Below the pieces are notes generated by a model. It did not search any database and was not told the origin of the DNA. It worked only from the letters and a program-made list of their open reading frames with translations. A stretch of 17,779 bases of DNA from a bacterium UBP9_UBA1432. GTDB taxonomy: Bacteria; Vulcanimicrobiota; Xenobia; Xenobiales; Xenobiaceae. Position 1 is the first letter of the stretch. Each line of letters starts with the position of its first letter. This document shows, piece by piece, positions 14,397 through 17,779 of the stretch. Made by a program: the position numbers and the translations under genes. The stretch lies in the NCBI GenBank assembly GCA_002329445.1, contig DCTU01000162.1, positions 1-17,779 on the forward strand. The letters run 5' to 3'.

Positions 14397-14843
14397 TTAG
14401 TCTACAGGCCCGCATGGACAGCCTGCGGCAGTGCTCTGGGTCGCGCAAACGGATATGCTGTTCCTGGCATACGCTCCACCGGTGGCGGTAGCGAACTGGT
14501 TTCCAGAGGAGACTCTCTCGATGTTGACGACTCTGGTATCCCATCCCGCCTGATTCGGCCCAAGATCGCTAGCTGTCGGTATTAATACTGCTTCCTGCCA
14601 CAGCATTCCTGCATTCTGGTCGTTCTCAACCTTCAGATCGTTGAAGGCCTGTCCATTCCAAAAGGCCAAGGCACGCTGCTCTCCTGAGCTGACGAGCTTC
14701 ACGTTCGCGTTAGCAGGCCAGTCGCCCAAGGAGAAGTCCACAGCCTGGAAGCCACAGAGGCAGTCAGGCCCGGTACAGTCTGCCATGGCTGGGACGGCGA
14801 AGAAAGCCGCCACCAAGACTAATAGCGCAGCAAATTTCTTTAT
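14397..14843 (-). CDS. Small Cys-containing secreted protein, apparently starting at ATA
   Basis: A 148-residue protein if read from ATA 14843. That start gives a textbook signal peptide (MKKFAALLVLVAAFFAVPAMA, taking ATA as the initiator) cleaved before DCTGPDCLCGF. It has a strong ribosome-binding site, GGGGTGAG, 3 nt upstream. No ATG, GTG or TTG lies in frame between the upstream in-frame TGA and this point. The next candidates, TTG 14816 and GTG 14813, would cut the signal peptide in half and have no ribosome-binding site. The mature part has Cys clusters at both ends (DCTGPDCLC and CATQSTAAGCPCGP) and a segment VVNIERVSSGNQFATATGG resembling the repeats of the downstream gene. Function unknown. 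The ATA could be a base error for ATG. Confidence 0.65.
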   Translation of the reverse strand: MKKFAALLVLVAAFFAVPAMADCTGPDCLCGFQAVDFSLGDWPANANVKLVSSGEQRALAFWNGQAFNDLKVENDQNAGMLWQEAVLIPTASDLGPNQAGWDTRVVNIERVSSGNQFATATGGAYARNSISVCATQSTAAGCPCGPVD

Positions 14844-14889
14844 GGTCTCACCCCTTCATTGCTTGAAGTAATCATAGTTAGGCGTCGGT

Positions 14890-14905
14890 CATATTTGTAT
14901 TTTTT
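14890..14905 (-). promoter_or_regulatory. TATA-like element upstream of the small secreted genes
   Basis: On the minus strand AAAAATACAAATATGA, an A/T-rich block about 50-60 nt before the ATA start at 14843. It predicts a short leader containing the 11-codon ORF 14875-14840. It is the only A/T-rich block in the 226-base gap. Confidence 0.4.
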
Positions 14906-15006
14906 GGTACTCGCCGGCGGAGCGACCGCCCCTCAGATCCCCTGCCGTTCCTCCTTGGTGGCAGAGGACGCCGATCCGGCGGCGGAGGAGGATGAAGAAG
15001 AGATAT

Positions 15007-15053
15007 CCGCCCGCCCTGGAACCCCTCCAGAAAGGGGCTTCTCGGTCGGGCGG
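15007..15053 (-). terminator. Hairpin downstream of korBC
   Basis: CCGCCCG (15007-15013) pairs with CGGGCGG (15047-15053). It encloses a second stem, CCCCT (15022-15026) with AGGGG (15033-15037). It lies 16 nt beyond the korBC stop in the direction of transcription. Terminator function is inferred from position. Confidence 0.45.
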
Positions 15054-15069
15054 CGGATCTACGGCTCCG

Positions 15070-16482
15070 TCAGAGGTTCGACCTGACGCTCCTCGCCCCC
15101 GCCTCCAGGATCTCCAGGTTGAGGGGGATCAGCTTCGGCTTCTTGGCGAAGGTCCGCTCGAAAGCCGCGCTGAAGGCTTCCCGGGGAAGGTCGAGTTCTC
15201 CTCGCTCCATCAGCGCCCCGAACATCGCGGTGTTGGTCGCCTGCTCTACCCCCCCGGAGAGGGCGATCTCCGTCGCCGGAACCGAGATCGCAGTGACCCC
15301 CTCCGGCGGCTCGAAGGCTCCGGCGAGGGAGTCGTAGAGGATCAGGCCGCCCTCCCGGACGTCGGGGGCGAACTTCTCGAGGGACGGCCGGTTGAAGGCG
15401 ACGAGGACGTCGGGCCGGTCGACCACCGGCGACCCTATCCTCTCGCCGGAGATGACGACGGAGCAGTTCGAGGTGCCCCCTCTCTGCTCCGGGCCGTAGT
15501 CGGGGTACCAGGAGACGAAGCGGCCAGACCGATAAGCTGCCTGGGCCAGGGCGAGCCCCATGCTCAGGACCCCCTGGCCGCCGAAGCCCGCGATCTTCAC
15601 CCCTTTCGTCTTGAAGGCGGGGTCGGGGATGACCTCCACCTCCACCTCCCCGGCGAGGCCGAAGATCCCGTCGAGGGCGGCTTTGGTGAAGTCGGACTCC
15701 CTCCTCTCGATCGGCACCGTCTCGCTCGATCGGTCCCGGAACCTCTTGAGGGGGAACTCCCGCTCCATCTCCTCGTTGATGAACCGCTCGATCCCCCTCG
15801 CGTCCATCCTCAGGATGGTGGGGCAGGGAGAGAGGAACTCGACGAAGGCGTACCCCTTCTTCTCCCTCTGGATCTCGAGGGCCCTTCTGACGGCGCGACG
15901 GGCCTTTCTTATGTGATTTATGTTTGAGAGGGAGACCCGCTCGATGTAGACGGGGGCCCGGAGGGTGTCGAGGAGCTCGCAGATGTGGATCGGGTATCCG
16001 GAGTCCCGGGGGTCCCTCCCCGCGGGGGTCGTCGCCGTCACCTCGCCGACTAGGGTCGTTGGGGCCATCTGGCCGCCGGTCATCCCGTAGGTCCCGTTGT
16101 TGATGAAGATCACCGTGATCGGCAACCCCAACTGCGAAGCCGAGACGATCTCGGCCAGGCCGATCGAGGCCAGGTCGCCGTCGCCCTGGTAGGAGACCAC
16201 GATCGAGTCGGGATTGGCCAGCTTGTGACCCAGGGCCACGGCCGGGGCGCGACCGTGGGCGGCCTGGGTGTTCCCCACGTCCAGGTAGTAGTACATGAAC
16301 ACGCTGCAACCGACCGGCGAGACGGCCACCGTGCGGTCCTGCACGCCGAGCTCGGCCAGCGCCTGGGAGAGGTACTTCTGGGCCAGACCATGTCCGCAGC
16401 CCGGGCAATAGTGGGTGCTGTGCGCCTTGAGGCCCTCTGCGTGGGCGTGGCGCTCAAAGGTTTCGTAGAAGACGGTGCTCAC
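15070..16482 (-). CDS. korB: 2-oxoacid:ferredoxin oxidoreductase, fused beta and gamma subunits (KorB-KorC)
   Basis: A 470-residue fusion. Residues 1-~290 are the thiamine-diphosphate beta subunit: YCPGCGHG (25-32), C59, GDGDLASIGLAEI...NN (100-129, the TPP motif), NNGTYGMTGGQMAPTT (128-143), and C220 in LSPCPT. C26, C29, C59 and C220 match the [4Fe-4S] ligands of this family in spacing. Residues ~294-470 are the gamma subunit: VKIAGFGGQGVLSMG (295-309) and WYPDYGPEQRGGTSNCSVV. With KorDA it would oxidatively decarboxylate 2-oxoglutarate to succinyl-CoA, reducing ferredoxin (or run in reverse in carbon fixation); the exact 2-oxoacid is inferred. GTG 16482 overlaps the korDA stop by 4 nt and has a perfect GGAGGTGA 4 nt upstream. 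Codon use changes sharply after residue ~141-156. Beta and gamma are usually separate genes. Confidence 0.9.
   Translation of the reverse strand: MSTVFYETFERHAHAEGLKAHSTHYCPGCGHGLAQKYLSQALAELGVQDRTVAVSPVGCSVFMYYYLDVGNTQAAHGRAPAVALGHKLANPDSIVVSYQGDGDLASIGLAEIVSASQLGLPITVIFINNGTYGMTGGQMAPTTLVGEVTATTPAGRDPRDSGYPIHICELLDTLRAPVYIERVSLSNINHIRKARRAVRRALEIQREKKGYAFVEFLSPCPTILRMDARGIERFINEEMEREFPLKRFRDRSSETVPIERRESDFTKAALDGIFGLAGEVEVEVIPDPAFKTKGVKIAGFGGQGVLSMGLALAQAAYRSGRFVSWYPDYGPEQRGGTSNCSVVISGERIGSPVVDRPDVLVAFNRPSLEKFAPDVREGGLILYDSLAGAFEPPEGVTAISVPATEIALSGGVEQATNTAMFGALMERGELDLPREAFSAAFERTFAKKPKLIPLNLEILEAGARSVRSNL
16015..16062. other. Codon-usage breakpoint inside korB
   Basis: On the minus strand, everything from 17779 to about 16062 uses CGC/CGG/CGT for every Arg, with no AGG or AGA in about 20 Arg codons, and mainly CTG and ATC. 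From about 16053 leftwards, CTA, AGG, AGA, ATA and CTC appear, as in the other genes here; AGG/AGA make up about half of the next ~20 Arg codons. The change falls just after the highly conserved GGQMAPTT motif. Confidence 0.65.
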
Positions 16483-17779
16483 GCCGTCACCTCCATGCCG
16501 AGGATGGCCTCGGCGATCTCTTCGCTTTGGGGCAGGATTCCGCCGTAACGCTGGACATGGCGGATCTCCGGGAGTTTCTCGACCCCGGCATGGCTCAGGG
16601 CCAGGCGCATCTCGTCCTCGAGCTGGCCCGGAGAGGCCTCGACCACGACGATGCGGCGCATCTTCGAGACCAGGGGCAGCAGGCTCTTGATGGGGAAGGG
16701 CCAGAAGGTGATCGGCCGGAAGAGCCCGGCCTTGATCCCCTTCTCACGCAGGATCCGGATGGCTCCCTTGGCCATGCGGGCCGGCGTGTTGGCGGCCACC
16801 AGCAAGACCTCGGCGTCCTCGCAACGGAAGAGGTCCGAGCGCTGCTCGTTGTCGATCATCTCCTGGTAGCGGGCGTTCAGGTAGATGTTGAAGTCTTCCA
16901 GGTCCTTCTCGGAGAGCTGGATCGAGACGATCACGTTGCCGCGGTGCTCGGCATCCCCGTAGACGGCCCAGTCGGGAATCCCAGGCTGGATCATGTGGTC
17001 GGGCAGGCAGACCTTGCCGGTCATCTGGCCCAGGTAGCCGTCGCCGAAGACCATCACCGGCTGGCGATACTTGAAGGACAGCTCGAAGGCCAGCATGGTC
17101 AGGTCGAGCATCTCCTGGGGATCGGCCGGGGCCAGGGTGATCGCGTGGGTGTTTCCGTGCCCCAGTCCGCGACAGGCCAGCTTGATGTCGCTCTGCTCCG
17201 GCGCGATGTTGCCCAGACCCGGGCCGCCGCGCATGATGTTGACGAAGACGCCGGGAACCTCGGCGCCGATCATGTAGGAGATACCCTCCAGCATGAGGCT
17301 GAAGCCCGGGGACGACGTGAAGGTCATGCAGGGCTTGCCGGCGCCACCGCATCCGTAGATGTGGTTGACGGTGGCCACCTCGCTGACCGCCTGCAGGAAG
17401 GCGCCGTCCAGATGGGGCAGCACCTTGGCCATCAGTTCGGCCCCCTCGGTGGACGGGGTGATCGGGTAGCCGAAGAAGTGCCGGCAGCCCGCCAGCAGCG
17501 CTCCGATGGCGGAGGCGTAGGTGCCCTTGATCATCAGGGGTTCGGTCGGGGGCAGGGGGATCCGCTGCGCCGGAACCTCCTTCGGGGCGGGACGGCCCGC
17601 CGCCTGGGAGGCCGTCGGGCCCTCCGGCTCCTGCAGTTCCCAATGGTAGTGCACGTCATCCGGGTGCAACCCGTAGGGTTCGGGGCAGGTCTCGATGCAC
17701 ATGCCGCAGGCGGTGCAGAGATCCAGGTTCACCGAAACCGGGATGTAACCCGTGTCGGGGTTCACCTCGCCCGTCTTCT
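16479..17779 (-). CDS. korA: 2-oxoacid:ferredoxin oxidoreductase, ferredoxin domain fused to alpha subunit (KorD-KorA), 5' end missing
   Basis: The frame is open to the window edge; GTG 17765 is the first internal start, but in-frame codons (KTGE) continue upstream without a stop. From that GTG, residues 17-28 (CTACGMCIETCP) are one [4Fe-4S] motif. The residues before it (GYIPVSVNLDL) look like the linker between the two clusters of a KorD ferredoxin, so another cluster probably lies outside the window. A Pro/Glu-rich linker (45-77) leads into the alpha subunit: YASAIGALLAG, FFGYPITPSTEGAE (97-110), VSEVATVNHIYGCGGAGKP, FTSSPGFSLMLEGISYM, PGLGNIAPEQSD, and a C-terminal strand-helix domain (LFRPITFWPFP). 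It supplies the pyrimidine-binding half of the enzyme to KorB. Its codon use (no AGG/AGA) differs from most of the window and looks bacterial. Confidence 0.9.
   Translation of the reverse strand, partial: KTGEVNPDTGYIPVSVNLDLCTACGMCIETCPEPYGLHPDDVHYHWELQEPEGPTASQAAGRPAPKEVPAQRIPLPPTEPLMIKGTYASAIGALLAGCRHFFGYPITPSTEGAELMAKVLPHLDGAFLQAVSEVATVNHIYGCGGAGKPCMTFTSSPGFSLMLEGISYMIGAEVPGVFVNIMRGGPGLGNIAPEQSDIKLACRGLGHGNTHAITLAPADPQEMLDLTMLAFELSFKYRQPVMVFGDGYLGQMTGKVCLPDHMIQPGIPDWAVYGDAEHRGNVIVSIQLSEKDLEDFNIYLNARYQEMIDNEQRSDLFRCEDAEVLLVAANTPARMAKGAIRILREKGIKAGLFRPITFWPFPIKSLLPLVSKMRRIVVVEASPGQLEDEMRLALSHAGVEKLPEIRHVQRYGGILPQSEEIAEAILGMEVTA

Noticed and set aside
14992..15927. 311-codon plus-strand ORF antisense to korBC
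   Set aside because: Antisense shadow of a clearly recognised enzyme; composition biased and no start signal.

Overview
The window looks like GC-rich DNA from a methanogenic euryarchaeon. The best guess is a relative of Methanothrix (Methanotrichaceae, Methanosarcinales); this rests on gene content and style, not on a database match. Support comes from PurP (an archaeal purine enzyme), a tandem SIS/hexuloisomerase-like protein, archaeal TATA-box promoters close to start codons, GGTGA ribosome-binding sites, one leaderless-type promoter, NosD-type beta-helix surface proteins, and heavy use of AGG/AGA arginine codons in most genes.

Left part (1-10015): exported proteins. A truncated secreted protein (1-177, minus) is divergent from an exported polysaccharide-deacetylase-like protein (645-1589). 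Three tandem paralogous secreted parallel beta-helix proteins follow (1792-3513, 3829-5502, 5669-7342), each with its own AAATTAAT promoter 39-41 nt before the ATG and a hairpin nearby. Convergent to them, on the minus strand, lie an N-terminally anchored pentapeptide-repeat protein (7386-8552) and an exported protein with a transglutaminase-like Cys-His-Asp triad (8608-9288). A carbohydrate-binding-type domain broken by two compensating frameshifts lies at about 9470-10015.

Middle part (10118-13713): housekeeping metabolism. A tight minus-strand operon encodes PurP, a double-SIS protein resembling 6-phospho-3-hexuloisomerase, and a YfcE/MJ0936-type phosphoesterase, with 1-nt and 4-nt overlaps. 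Divergent from it is a HisB-fold gene (13171-13713) with a leaderless-type promoter. Several of its canonical metal-ligand histidines are replaced, so its activity is doubtful.

Right part (13875-17779): two small secreted proteins of unknown function on the minus strand, the upstream one apparently starting at a non-canonical ATA codon. Beyond them are 2-oxoacid (probably 2-oxoglutarate):ferredoxin oxidoreductase genes arranged as two fusions, KorD-KorA (truncated by the window edge) and KorB-KorC, with a 4-nt overlap. Codon use changes abruptly inside korB near 16015-16062. The korDA gene and the first third of korB use no AGG/AGA and almost only CGC/CGG/CGT, CTG and ATC. The rest of korB-korC looks like the other genes here. 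This implies either a natural mosaic gene or an assembly chimera joined at a conserved motif.

The most interesting leads are the korB mosaic junction, the HisB-like protein lacking metal ligands, the ATA start with an overlapping 11-codon upstream ORF, and the beta-helix family whose third copy combines a promoter and signal peptide like copy 1 with a mature part like copy 2. No tRNA, rRNA, CRISPR array or insertion sequence was seen.
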